64,000 bases of DNA from Euonymus europaeus (lineage: Eukaryota > Streptophyta > Magnoliopsida > Celastrales > Celastraceae): contig OY756962.1 in the NCBI GenBank assembly GCA_963580455.1, positions 27,789,001 to 27,853,000 on the forward strand. The letters are read 5' to 3'. The notes under the pieces were generated by a model. That model saw only the letters and a list, made by a program, of their open reading frames with translations, had not been told where the DNA came from and did no database searches. A program made the translations under genes and the position numbers. Positions 24,001 to 36,896 of this stretch are shown here, in pieces. Each line of letters opens with the position of its first letter. Positions within the stretch are counted from its first letter, which is position 1.

Positions 24001-24092
24001 CTCTACAATCTTAGTTTTTCGGATTTTGATTTCAGAACTCGTGGCTAGTAGGTCTCGTTTCACCTATTTAGCCGCGAAATGTGGTTTCTTTA
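21003..24092 (+). repeat. 9-monomer HOR, two copies (1,545-bp period)
   Basis: Copies are 21003-22547 and 22548-24092, each with one 161-bp monomer (21349, 22894). Shared order: GCCGCAAAATGCGG; GATTACACAC with TTTTTTAACTC; the 161-bp form; AATCTTAGG; GATTTTACAC; GAATGCGG; GAATTCCG with AATCTTAGTTTTT. Copy two has an extra GATTTTACAC monomer and lacks the counterpart of 22375. Two monomer starts here have lost the junction palindrome (22029, 23747). Confidence 0.85.
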
Positions 24093-27000
24093 CGTAAACG
24101 GTTTTATGAATATCCGTTGACTCCGAGTTCTGAATTCGGTGATTTTTAGCTTTATTTCACACTACTTTTCGAGCTCTACGATCCTGGATTTTCGGATTTC
24201 GATTTCAGAACTCGTGGCTAGTTGGTCTCGTTTCACCTAGTTAGCCGCGAAATGTGGTTTCTTTACGTAAACGGTTTTATGAATATCCGTTGACTCCGAG
24301 TTCTGAATTCTGTGATTTTTAGCTTGATTTCACACTAATTTTCGAGCTCTACAATCCTGGGTTTTCGGATTTTGATTTCAGAACTCGTGGCTAGTAGGTC
24401 TCGTTTCACCTATTTAGCCGCGAAATGTGGTTTCTTTACGTAAACGGTTTTATGAATATCCGTTGACTCCGAGTTCTCAATTCGGTGATTTTTAGCTTGA
24501 TTTCACACTACTTTTCGAGCTCTACGATCCTGGCGTTTCTGATTTTGATTTCAGAACTCGTGGCTAGTTGGTCTCGTTTCACCTAGTTAGCCGCGAAATG
24601 TGGTTTCTTTACGTAAACGGTTTTGTGAATATCCGTTGACTCCGAGTTCTGAATTCGGTGATTTTTAGCTTGATTTCACACTACTTTTCGAGCACTACAA
24701 TCTTAGGTTTTCGGATTTCGATTTCAGAACTCGTGGCTAGTAGGTCTCCTTTCACCTAGTTAGCCGCGAAATGTGGTTTCTTTACGTAAACGGTTTTATG
24801 AATATCCGTTGACTCCGAGTTCTGAATTCGGTGATTTTTAGCTTGATTTCACAATACTTTTCGAGCTCTACAATCCTGCATTTTCGGATTTCAATTTCAG
24901 AACTCGTGGCTAGTAGGTCTCGTTTCACCTAGTTAGCCACAAAATGTGGTTTCTTTACGTAAACGGTTTTATGAATATCCGTTGACTCTGAGTTCTGAAT
25001 TCGGTGATTTTTAGCTTGATTTCACACTACTTTTCGAGCTCTACAATCCTGGTTTTTTGGATTTCGATTTCAGAACTCGTGGCTAGTAGGTCTCGTTTCA
25101 CCTAGTTAGCCGCAAAATGCGGTTTCTTTACGTAAACGGTTTTATGAATATCCGTTGACTCCGAGTTCTGAATTCGGTGATTTTTGGCTTGATTACACAC
25201 TAATTTTCGAGCTCTACAATCCTGGGTTTTCGGATTTTGATTTCAGAACTCGTGGAAAGTAGGTCTCGTTTCACCTATTTAGCCGCGAAATGTGGTTTCT
25301 TTACGTAAACGGTTTTATGAATATCCGTTGACTCCGAGTTCTGAATTCGGTGATTTTTAGCTTGATTTCACACTACTTTTCGAGCTCTACAATCCTGGAT
25401 TTTCGGATTTCGATTTCAGAACTCGTGGCTAGTAGGTCTCGTTTCACCTAGTTAGCCGCGAAATGTGGTTTCTTTACGTAAACGGTTTTATGAATATCCG
25501 TTGACTCCGAGTTCTGAATTCGGTGATTTTTAGCTTGATTTCACACTACTTTTCGAGCTCTACAATCCTGGGTTTTCGGATTTCGATTTCAGAACTCGTG
25601 GCTAGTAGGTCTCGTTTCACGTATTTAGCCGCGAAATGTGGTTTCTTTACGTAAACGGTTTTATGAATATCCGTTGACTCCGAGTTCTGAATTCGGTGAT
25701 TTTTAGCTTGATTTCACACTACTTTTCGAGCTCTACAATCCTGGATTTTCGGATTTCGATTTCAGAACTCGTGGCTAGTAGGTCTCGTTTCACCTAGTTA
25801 GCCGCGAAATGTGGTTTCTTTACGTAAACGGTTTTATGAATATCCGTTGACTCCGAGTTCTGAATTCGGTGGTTTTTATCTTGATTTCACACTACTTTTC
25901 GAGCTCTACCATCTTAGGTTTTCGGATTTCGATTTCAGAACTCGTGGCTAGTAGGTCTCGTTTCACCTATTTAGCCGCGAAATGTGGTTTCTTTACGTAA
26001 ACGGTTTTATGAATATCCGTTGACTCCGAGTTCTGAATTCGGTGATTTTTAGCTTGATTTCACACTACTTTTCGAGCTCTACAATCCTGGGTTTTCGGAT
26101 TTCAATTTCAGAACTCGTGGCTAGTAGGTCTCGTTTCACCTATTTAGCCGCGAAATGTGGTTTCTTTACGTAAACGGTTTTATGAATATCCGTTGACTCC
26201 GAGTTCTGAATTCCGTGATTTTTAGCTTGATTTCACACTACTTTTCGAGCTCTACAATCTTAGTTTTTCGGATTTTGATTTCAGAACTCGTGGCTAGTAG
26301 GTCTCGTTTCACCTATTTAGCCGCGAAATGTGGTTTCTTTACGTAAACGGTTTTATGAATATCCGTTGACTCCGAGTTCTGAATTCGGTGATTTTTAGCT
26401 TTATTTCACACTACTTTTCGAGCTCTACGATCCTGGATTTTCGGATTTCGATTTCAGAACTCGTGGCTAGTTGGTCTCGTTTCACCTAGTTAGCCGCGAA
26501 ATGTGGTTTCTTTACGTAAACGGTTTTATGAATATCCGTTGACTCCGAGTTCTGAATTCTGTGATTTTTAGCTTGATTTCACACTAATTTTCGAGCTCTA
26601 CAATCCTGGGTTTTCGGATTTTGATTTCAGAACTCGTGGCTAGTAGGTCTCGTTTCACCTATTTAGCCGCGAAATGTGGTTTCTTTACGTAAACGGTTTT
26701 ATGAATATCCGTTGACTCCGAGTTCTCAATTCGGTGATTTTTAGCTTGATTTCACACTACTTTTCGAGCTCTACGATCCTGGCGTTTCTGATTTTGATTT
26801 CAGAACTCGTGGCTAGTTGGTCTCGTTTCACCTAGTTAGCCGCGAAATGTGGTTTCTTTACGTAAACGGTTTTGTGAATATCCGTTGACTCCGAGTTCTG
26901 AATTCGGTGATTTTTAGCTTGATTTCACACTACTTTTCGAGCACTACAATCTTAGGTTTTCGGATTTCGATTTCAGAACTCGTGGCTAGTAGGTCTCCTT

Positions 27001-28244
27001 TCACCTAGTTAGCCGCGAAATGTGGTTTCTTTACGTAAACGGTTTTATGTATATCCGTTGACTCCGAGTTCTGAATTCGGTGATTTTTAGCTTGATTTCA
27101 CAATACTTTTCGAGCTCTACAATCCTGCATTTTCGGATTTCAATTTCAGAACTCGTGGCTAGTAGGTCTCGTTTCACCTAGTTAGCCACAAAATGTGGTT
27201 TCTTTACGTAAACGGTTTTATGAATATCCGTTGACTCTGAGTTCTGAATTCGGTGATTTTTAGCTTGATTTCACACTACTTTTCGAGCTCTACAATCCTG
27301 GTTTTTTGGATTTCGATTTCAGAACTCGTGGCTAGTAGGTCTCGTTTCACCTAGTTAGCCGCAAAATGCGGTTTCTTTACGTAAACGGTTTTATGAATAT
27401 CCGTTGACTCCGAGTTCTGAATTCGGTGATTTTTGGCTTGATTACACACTAATTTTCGAGCTCTACAATCCTGGGTTTTCGGATTTTGATTTCAGAACTC
27501 GTGGAAAGTAGGTCTCGTTTCACCTATTTAGCCGCGAAATGTGGTTTCTTTACGTAAACGGTTTTATGAATATCCGTTGACTCCGAGTTCTGAATTCGGT
27601 GATTTTTAGCTTGATTTCACACTACTTTTCGAGCTCTACAATCCTGGATTTTCGGATTTCGATTTCAGAACTCGTGGCTAGTAGGTCTCGTTTCACCTAG
27701 TTAGCCGCGAAATGTGGTTTCTTTACGTAAACGGTTTTATGAATATCCGTTGACTCCGAGTTCTGAATTCGGTGATTTTTAGCTTGATTTCACACTACTT
27801 TTCGAGCTCTACAATCCTGGGTTTTCGGATTTCGATTTCAGAACTCGTGGCTAGTAGGTCTCGTTTCACGTATTTAGCCGCGAAATGTGGTTTCTTTACG
27901 TAAACGGTTTTATGAATATCCGTTGACTCCGAGTTCTGAATTCGGTGATTTTTAGCTTGATTTCACACTACTTTTCGAGCTCTACAATCCTGGATTTTCG
28001 GATTTCGATTTCAGAACTCGTGGCTAGTAGGTCTCGTTTCACCTAGTTAGCCGCGAAATGTGGTTTCTTTACGTAAACGGTTTTATGAATATCCGTTGAC
28101 TCCGAGTTCTGAATTCGGTGGTTTTTATCTTGATTTCACACTACTTTTCGAGCTCTACCATCTTAGGTTTTCGGATTTCGATTTCAGAACTCGTGGCTAG
28201 TAGGTCTCGTTTCACCTATTTAGCCGCGAAATGTGGTTTCTTTA
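23747..28244 (+). repeat. 13-monomer HOR, two copies (2,249-bp period)
   Basis: Copies are 23747-25995 and 25996-28244. Shared private marks in order include GAATTCCG, AGCTTTATTTC, GAATTCTGTG, TTCTCAATTCGG, TTTTGTGAAT with GAGCACTAC, ACAATACTTT, GACTCTGAG with GGTTTTTTGG, TTTTTGGCTTGATTACAC with GTGGAAAGTAGG, and GGTGGTTTTTATCTTG with ACCATCTTAGG. Only a few substitutions separate them, such as TTATGTATAT at 27034. The left end overlaps the preceding 9-mer, so layers of duplication are nested. Confidence 0.88.
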
Positions 28245-29797
28245 CGTAAACGGTTTTATGAATATCCGTTGACTCCGAGTTCTGAATTCGGTGATTTTTA
28301 GCTTGATTTCACACTACTTTTCGAGCTCTACAATCCTGAATTTTCGGATTTTGATTTCAGAACTCGTGGCTAGTTGGTCTCGTTTCACCTAGTTAGCCGC
28401 GAAATGTGGTTTCTTTACGTAAACGGTTTTATGAATATCCGTTGACTCCGAGTTCTGAATTCGGTGATTTTTAGCTTGATTTCACACTACTTTTCAAGCT
28501 CTACGATTATGGAGTTTCGGATTTTGATTTCAGAACTCGTGGCTAGTTGGACTCGTTTCACCAAGTTAGCCGCGAAATGTGGTTTCTTTACGTAAACGGT
28601 TTTATGAATATCGGTTGACTCCGAGTTCTGAATTCGGTGATTTTTAGCTTGATTTCACACTACTTTTCGAGCTCTACAATCCTGGGTTGTCGGATTTCGA
28701 TTTCAGAACTCGTGGGTAGTAGGTCTCGTTTCAAGTATTTAGCCGCGAAATGTGGTTTCTTTACGTAAACGGTTTTATGAATATCCGTTGACTCCGAGTT
28801 CTGAATTCGGTGATTTTTAGCTTGATTTCACACTACTTTTCGAGCTCTACGATCCTGGGGTTTCTGATTTTGATTTCAGAACTCGTGGCTAGTTGGTCTC
28901 GTTTCACCTAGTTAGTCGCGAAATGTGGTTTCTTTACGTAAACGCTTTTATGAATATCCGTTGACTCCGAGTTCTGAATTCGGTGGTTTTTATCTTGATT
29001 TCACACTACTTTTCGAGCTCTACCATCTTAGGTTTTCGGATTTCGATTTCAGAACTCGTGGCTAGTAGGTCTCGTTTCACCTAGTTAGCCGCAAAATGTG
29101 GTTTCTTTACGTAAACGGTTTTATGAATATCCGTTGACTCCGAGTTCTGAATTAGGTGATTTTTAGCTTGATTTCACACTACTTTTCGAGCTCTACAATC
29201 CTGGATTTTCGGATTTCGATTTCAGAACTCGTGGCTAGTAGGTCTCGTTTCACCTCGTTAGCCGCGAAATGTGGTTTCTTTACGTAAACGGTTTTATGAA
29301 TATCCGTTGACTCCGAGTTCTGAATTCGGTGATTTTTAGCTTGATTTCACACTACTTTTCGAGCTCTACAATCCTGGGTTTTCGGATTTCGATTTCAGAA
29401 CTCGTGGCTAGTAGGTCTCGTTTCACGTATTTAGCCGCGAAATGTGGTTTCTTTACGTAAACGGTTTTATGAATATCCGTTGACTCCGAGTTCTGAATTC
29501 GGTGATTTTTAGCTTGATTTCACACTACTTTTCGAGCTCTACGATCCTGTGGTTTCTGATTTTGATTTCAGAACTCGTGGCTAGTTGGTCTCATTTCACG
29601 TAGTTAGCCGCGAAATGTGGTTTCTTTACGTAAACGGTTTTATGAATATCCGTTGACTCCGAGTTCTGAATTCGGTGATTTTTAGCTTGATTTCACACTA
29701 CTTTTCGAGCTCTACAATCTTAGGTTTTCGGATTTCGATTTCAGAACTCGTGGCTAGTAGGTCTCGTTTCACCTAGTTAGCCGTGAAATGTGGTTTC

Positions 29798-29835
29798 TTT
29801 ACGTAAACGGTTTTATGAATATCCGTTTACGTAAA
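29798..29835. other. Perfect 13-bp inverted repeat with 12-nt loop
   Basis: Arms are 29798-29810 and 29823-29835, with 13 of 13 bases complementary. Each arm also contains its own TTTACGTAAA palindrome. In ordinary monomers only the 5-bp AACGG/CCGTT stem exists at this place. Confidence 0.92.
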
Positions 29836-29976
29836 ATGTTCTGAATTCGGTGATTTTTAGCTTGATTTCACACTACTTTTCGAGCTCTACAATCTTAGGT
29901 TTTCGGATTTCGATTTCAGAACTCGTGGCTAGTAGGTCTCGTTTCGCCTATTTAGCCGTGAAATGTGGTTTCTTTA
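29802..29976 (+). repeat. 175-bp monomer with a fold-back insertion
   Basis: After CCGTT the usual GACTCCGA is replaced, so the monomer reads CCGTTTACGTAAA at 29823-29835. That is the exact reverse complement of TTTACGTAAACGG at 29798-29810, with a 12-nt spacer. Net gain is 2 bp, making it the only monomer longer than 173 bp. Its homologue at 32053 is normal. A local inverted template switch primed by CCGTT on AACGG explains both the sequence and the length. Confidence 0.92.
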
Positions 29977-32744
29977 CGTAAACGGTTTTATGAATATCCG
30001 TTGACTCCGAGTTCTGAATTCGTTGATTTTTAGCTTGATTTCACACTACTTTTCGAGCTCTACGATCCTGGAATTTCTGATTTTGATTTCAGAACTCGTG
30101 GCTAGTTGGTCTCGTTTCACCTAGTTAGCCGCGAAATGTGGTTTCTTTACGTAAACGGTTTTATGAATATCCGTTGACTCCGAGTTCTGAATTCGGTGAT
30201 TTTTAGCTTGATTTCACACTACTTTTCGAGCTCTACGATCCTGGTGTTTCTGATTTTGATTTCAGAACTCGTGGCTAGTTGGTCTCGTTTCACCTAGTTA
30301 GTCGCGAAATGTGGTTTCTTTACGTAAACGGTTTTATGAATATCCGTTGACTCCGAGTTCTGAATTCGGTGATTTTTAGCTTGATTTCACACTACTTTTC
30401 GAGCTCTACAATCCTGGGTTTTCGGATTTTGATTTCAGAACTCGTGGCTAGTAGGTCTCGTTTCACATATTTAGCCGCGAAATGTGGTTTCTTTACGTAA
30501 ACGGTTTTATGAATATCCGTTGACTCCGAGTTCTGAATTCGGTGATTTTTAGCTTGATTTCATACTACTTTTCGAGCTCTACGATCCTGGTGTTTCTGAT
30601 TTTGATTTCAGAACTCGTGGCTAGTTGGTCTCGTTTCACCTAGTTAGTCGCGAAATGTGGTTTCTTTACGTAAACGGTTTTATGAATATCCGTTGACTCC
30701 GAGTTCTGAATTCGGTGATTTTTAGCTTGATTTCACACTACTTTTCGAGCTCTACAATCTTAGGTTTTCGGATTTCGATTTCAGAACTCGTGGCTAGTAG
30801 GTCTCGTTTCACCTAGTTAGCCGCGAAATGTGGTTTCTTTACGTAAACGGTTTTATGAATATCCGTTGACTCCGAGTTCTGAATTCGGTGATTTTTAGCT
30901 TGATTTCACACTACTTTTCGAGCTCTACAATCCTGGGTTTTCGGATTTTGATTTCAGAACTCGTGGCTAGTAGGTCTCGTTTCACCTAGTTAGCCGCGAA
31001 ATGTGGTTTCTTTACGTAAACGGTTTTATGAATATCCGTTGACTCCGAGTTCTGAATTCGGTGATTTTTAGCTTGATTTCACACTACTTTTCGAGCTCTA
31101 CGATTATGGAGTTTCGGATTTTGATTTCAGAACTCGTGGCTAGTTGGACTCGTTTCACCTAGTTAGCCGCGAAATGTGGTTTCTTTACGTAAACGGTTTT
31201 ATGAATATCCGTTGACTCCGAGTTCTGAATTCGGTGGTTTTTATCTTGATTTCACACTACTTTTCGAGCTCTACCATCTTAAGTTTTCGGATTTCGATTT
31301 CAGAACTCGTGGCTAGTAGGTCTCGTTTCACCTAGTTAGCCGCAAAATGTGGTTTCTTTACGTAAACGGTTTTATGAATATCCGTTGACTCCGAGTTATG
31401 AATTCGGTGATTTTTAGCTTGATTTCACACTACTTTTCGAGCTCTACAATCCTGGATTTTCGGATTTCGATTTCAGAACTCGTGGCTAGTAGGTCTCGTT
31501 TCACCTAGTTAGCCGCGAAATGTGGTTTCTTTACGTAAACGGTTTTATGAATATCCGTTGACTCCGAGTTCTGAATTCGGTGATTTTTAGCTTGATTTCA
31601 CACTACTTTTCGAGCTCTACAATCCTGGGTTTTCGGATTTCGATTTCAGAACTCGTGGCTAGTAGGTCTCGTTTCACGTATTTAGCCGCGAAATGTGGTT
31701 TCTTTACGTAAACGGTTTTATGAATATCCGTTGACTCCGAGTTCTGAATTCGGTGATTTTTAGCTTGATTTCACACTACTTTTCGAGCTCTACGATCCTG
31801 TGGTTTCTGATTTTGATTTCAGAACTCGTGGCTAGTTGGTCTCGTTTCACGTAGTTAGCCGCGAAATGTGGTTTCTTTACGTAAACGGTTTTATGAATAT
31901 CCGTTGACTCCGAGTTCTGAATTCGGTGATTTTTAGCTTGATTTCACACTACTTTTCGAGCTCTACAATCTTAGGTTTTCGGATTTCGATTTCAGAACTC
32001 GTGGCTAGTAGGTCTCGTTTCACATATTTAGCCGTGAAATGTGGTTTCTTTACGTAAACGGTTTTATGAATATCCGTTGACTCCGAGTTCTGAATTCGGT
32101 GATTTTTAGCTTGATTTCACACTACTTTTCGAGCTCTACAATCTTAGGTTTTCGGATTTCGATTTCAGAACTCGTGGCTAGTAGGTCTCGTTTCGCCTAT
32201 TTAGCCGTGAAATGTGGTTTCTTTACGTAAACGGTTTTATGAATATCCGTTGACTCCGAGTTCTGAATTCGTTGATTTTTAGCTTGATTTCACACTACTT
32301 TTCGAGCTCTACGATCCTGGAATTTCTGATTTTGATTTCAGAACTCGTGGCTAGTTGGTCTCGTTTCACCTAGTTAGCCGCGAAATGTGGTTTCTTTACG
32401 TAAACGGTTTTATGAATATCCGTTGACTCCGAGTTCTGAATTCGGTGATTTTTAGCTTGATTTCACACTACTTTTCAAGCTCTACAATTATGGAGTTTCG
32501 GATTTTGATTTCAGAACTCGTGGCTAGTTGGACTCGTTTCACCTAGTTAGCCGCGAAATGTGGTTTCTTTACGTAAACGGTTTTATGAATATCGGTTGAC
32601 TCCGAGTTCTGAATTCGGTGATTTTTAGCTTGATTTCACACTACTTTTCGAGCTCTACAATCCTGGGTTTTCGGATTTCGATTTCAGAACTCGTGGCTAG
32701 TAGGTCTCGTTTCACATATTTAGCCGCGAAATGTGGTTTCTTTA

Positions 32745-35700
32745 CGTAAACGGTTTTATGAATATCCGTTGACTCCGAGTTCTGAATTCGGTGATTTTTA
32801 GCTTGATTTCATACTACTTTTCGAGCTCTACGATCCTGGTGTTTCTGATTTTGATTTCAGAACTCGTGGCTAGTTGGTCTCGTTTCACCTAGTTAGTCGC
32901 GAAATGTGGTTTCTTTACGTAAACGGTTTTATGAATATCCGTTGACTCCGAGTTCTGAATTCGGTGATTTTTAGCTTGATTTCACACTACTTTTCGAGCT
33001 CTACAATCCTGGGTTTTCGGATTTCGATTTCAGAACTCGTGGCTAGTAGGTCTCGTTTCACATATTTAGCCGCGAAATGTGGTTTCTTTACGTAAACGGT
33101 TTTATGAATATCCGTTGACTCCGAGTTCTGAATTCGGTGATTTTTAGCTTGATTTCATACTACTTTTCGAGCTCTACGATCCTGGGGTTTCTGATTTTGA
33201 TTTCAGAACTCGTGGCTAGTTGGTCTCGTTTCACCTAGTTAGTCGCGAAATGTGGTTTCTTTACGTAAACGGTTTTATGAATATCCGTTGACTCCGAGTT
33301 CTGAATTCGGTGATTTTTAGCTTGATTTCACACTACTTTTCGAGCTCTACAATCTTAGGTTTTCGGATTTCGATTTCAGAACTCGTGGCTAGTAGGTCTC
33401 GTTTCACCTAGTTAGCCGCGAAATGTGGTTTCTTTACGTAAACGGTTTTATGAATATCCGTTGACTCCGAGTTCTGAATTCGGTGATTTTTAGCTTGATT
33501 TCACACTACTTTTCGAGCTCTACAATCCTGGGTTTTCGGATTTTGATTTCAAAACTCGTGGCTAGTAGGTCTCGTTTCACCTAGTTAGCCGCGAAATGTG
33601 GTTTCTTTACGTAAACGGTTTTATGAATATCCGTTGACTCCGAGTTCTGAATTCGGTGATTTTTAGCTTGATTTCACACTACTTTTCGAGCTCTACGATT
33701 ATGGAGTTTCGGATTTTGATTTCAGAACTCGTGGCTAGTTGGACTCGTTTCACCTAGTTAGCCGCGAAATGTGGTTTCTTTACGTAAACGGTTTTATGAA
33801 TATCGGTTGACTCCGAGTTCTGAATTCGGTGATTTTTAGCTTGATTTCACACTACTTTTCGAGCTCTACAATCCTGGGTTTTCGGATTTCGATTTCAGAA
33901 CTCGTGGCTAGTAGGTCTCGTTTCACGTATTTAGCCGCGAAATGTAGTTTCTTTACGTAAACGGTTTTATGAATATCCGTTGACTCCGAGTTCTGAATTC
34001 GGTGATTTTTAGCTTGATTTCACACTACTTTTCGAGCTCTACGATCCTGGGGTTTCTGATTTTGATTTCAGAACTCGTGGCTAGTTGGTCTCGTTTCACC
34101 TATTTAGTCGCGAAATGTGGTTTCTTTACGTAAACGGTTTTATGAATATCCGTTGACTCCGAGTTCTGAATTCGGTGATTTTTAGCTTGATTTCACACTA
34201 CTTTTCGAGCTCTACAATCTTAGGTTTTCGAATTTCGATTTCAGAACTCGTGGCTAGTAGGTCTCGTTTCACCTAGTTAGCCGCGAAATGTGGTTTCTTT
34301 ATGTAAACGGTTTTATGAATATCCGTTGACTCCGAGTTCTGAATTCGGTGATTTTTAGCTTGATTTCACACTACTTTTCGAGCTCTACAATCCTGGATTT
34401 TCGGATTTCGATTTCAGAACTCGTGGCTAGTAGGTCTCGTTTCACCTAGTTAGCCGCGAAATGTGGTTTCTTTACGTAAACGGTTTTATGAATATCCGTT
34501 GACTCCGAGTTCTGAATTCGGTGATTTTTAGCTTTATTTCACACTACTTTTCGAGCTCTACAATCCTGGGTTTTCGGATTTCGATTTCAGAACTCGTGGC
34601 TAGTAGGTCTCGTTTCACGTATTTAGCCGCGAAATGTGGTTTCTTTACGTAAACGGTTTTATGAATATCCGTTGACTCCGAGTTCTGAATTCGGTGATTT
34701 TTAGCTTGATTTCACACTACTTTTCGAGCTCTACGATCCTGGGGTTTCTGATTTTGATTTCAGAACTCGTGGCTAGTTGGTCTCGTTTCACCTAGTTAGC
34801 CGCGAAATGTGGTTTCTTTACGTAAACGGTTTTATGAATATCCGTTGACTCCGAGTTCTGAATTCGGTGATTTTTAGCTTGATTTCATACTACTTTTCAA
34901 GCTCTACGATCCTGGTGTTTCTGATTTTGATTTCAGAACTCGTGGCTAGTTGGTCTCGTTTCACCTAGTTAGTCGCGAAATGTGGTTTCTTTACGTAAAC
35001 GGTTTTATGAATATCCGTTGACTCCGAGTTCTGAATTCGGTGATTTTTAGCTTGATTTCACACTACTTTTCGAGCTCTACAATCCTGGGTTTTCGGATTT
35101 CGATTTCAGAACTCGTGGCTAGTAGGTCTCGTTTCACATATTTAGCCGCGAAATGTGGTTTCTTTACGTAAACGGTTTTATGAATATCCGTTGACTCCGA
35201 GTTCTGAATTCGGTGATTTTTAGCTTGATTTCATACTACTTTTCGAGCTCTACGATCCTGGGGTTTCTGATTTTGATTTCAGAACTCGTGGCTAGTTGGT
35301 CTCGTTTCACCTAGTTAGTCGCGAAATGTGGTTTCTTTACGTAAACGGTTTTATGAATATCCGTTGACTCCGAGTTCTGAATTCGGTGATTTTTAGCTTG
35401 ATTTCACACTACTTTTCGAGCTCTACAATCTTAGGTTTTCGGATTTCGATTTCAGAACTCGTGGCTAGTAGGTCTCGTTTCACCTAGTTAGCCGCGAAAT
35501 GTGGTTTCTTTACGTAAACGGTTTTATGAATATCCGTTGACTCCGAGTTCTGAATTCGGTGATTTTTAGCTTGATTTCACACTACTTTTCGAGCTCTACA
35601 ATCCTGGGTTTTCGGATTTTGATTTCAGAACTCGTGGCTAGTAGGTCTCGTTTCACCTAGTTAGCCGCGAAATGTGGTTTCTTTACGTAAACGGTTTTAT

Positions 35701-36896
35701 GAATATCCGTTGACTCCGAGTTCTGAATTCGGTGATTTTTAGCTTGATTTCACACTACTTTTCGAGCTCTATGATTATGGAGTTTCGGATTTTGATTTCA
35801 GAACTCGTGGCTAGTTGGACTCGTTTCACCTAGTTAGCCGCGAAATGTGGTTTCTTTACGTAAACGGTTTTATGAATATCGGTTGACTCCGAGTTCTGAA
35901 TTCGGTGATTTTTAGCTTGATTTCACACTACTTTTCGAGCTCTACAATCCTGGGTTTTCGGATTTCGATTTCAGAACTCGTGGCTAGTAGGTCTCGTTTC
36001 ACGTATTTAGCCGCGAAATGTAGTTTCTTTACGTAAACGGTTTTATGAATATCCGTTGACTCCGAGTTCTGAATTCGGTGATTTTTAGCTTGATTTCACA
36101 CTACTTTTCGAGCTCTACGATCCTGGGGTTTCTGATTTTGATTTCAGAACTCGTGGCTAGTTGGTCTCGTTTCACCTATTTAGTCGCGAAATGTGGTTTC
36201 TTTACGTAAACGGTTTTATGAATATCCGTTGACTCCGAGTTCTGAATTCGGTGATTTTTAGCTTGATTTCACACTACTTTTCGAGCTCTACAATCTTAGG
36301 TTTTCGGATTTCGATTTCAGAACTCGTGGCTAGTAGGTCTCGTTTCACCTAGTTAGCCGCGAAATGTGGTTTCTTTATGTAAACGGTTTTATGAATATCC
36401 GTTGACTCCGAGTTCTGAATTCGGTGATTTTTAGCTTGATTTCACACTACTTTTCGAGCTCTACAATCCTGGATTTTCGGATTTCGATTTCAGAACTCGT
36501 GGCTAGTAGGTCTCGTTTCACCTAGTTAGCCGCGAAATGTGGTTTCTTTACGTAAACGGTTTTATGAATATCCGTTGACTCCGAGTTCTGAATTCAGTGA
36601 TTTTTAGCTTTATTTCACACTACTTTTCGAGCTCTACAATCCTGGGTTTTCGGATTTCGATTTCAGAACTCGTGGCTAGTAGGTCTCGTTTCACGTATTT
36701 AGCCGCGAAATGTGGTTTCTTTACGTAAACGGTTTTATGAATATCCGTTGACTCCGAGTTCTGAATTCGGTGATTTTTAGCTTGATTTCACACTACTTTT
36801 CGAGCTCTACGATCCTGGGGTTTCTGATTTTGATTTCAGAACTCGTGGCTAGTTGGTCTCGTTTCACCTAGTTAGCCGCGAAATGTGGTTTCTTTA
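32745..36896 (+). repeat. 12-monomer HOR, two copies (2,076-bp period)
   Basis: Copies are 32745-34820 and 34821-36896. Shared order: TTTCATACTAC with GATCCTGGTG and GTTAGTCGCG; CACATATTTAG; CATACTAC with GATCCTGGGG; AATCTTAGG; AATCCTGGG; GATTATGGAG with TTGGACTCG; TATCGGTTGAC with GAAATGTAG; CTATTTAGTCGCG; AATCTTAGG followed by TTTATGTAAAC; AATCCTGGATT; AGCTTTATTTC; GATCCTGGGG. I saw about half a dozen substitutions between copies, for example CAAAACTCG against CAGAACTCG. Confidence 0.87.

Larger units (their letters stand above)
28245..32744 (+). repeat. 13-monomer block with partial second copy (about 2,251-bp period)
   Basis: Monomers 28937, 29110, 29283, 29456, 29629, 29802 and 29977 match 31188, 31361, 31534, 31707, 31880, 32053 and 32226. 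Marks are GGTGGTTTTTATCTTG; AATCCTGGATT; CACGTATTTAG; GATCCTGTGGTTTCTG; AATCTTAGG; TTTCGCCTATTTAGCCGTG; and GAATTCGTTG with GGAATTTCTG. The period exceeds 13 x 173 by 2 because monomer 29802 is 175 bp. The remaining monomers are rearranged. Confidence 0.82.

Noticed and set aside
29823..29835. Extra TTTACGTAAA as a short-element insertion with target duplication
   Set aside because: No target-site duplication is present, and the 13 bases are the exact reverse complement of the adjacent upstream stem. A local fold-back copy explains it better.
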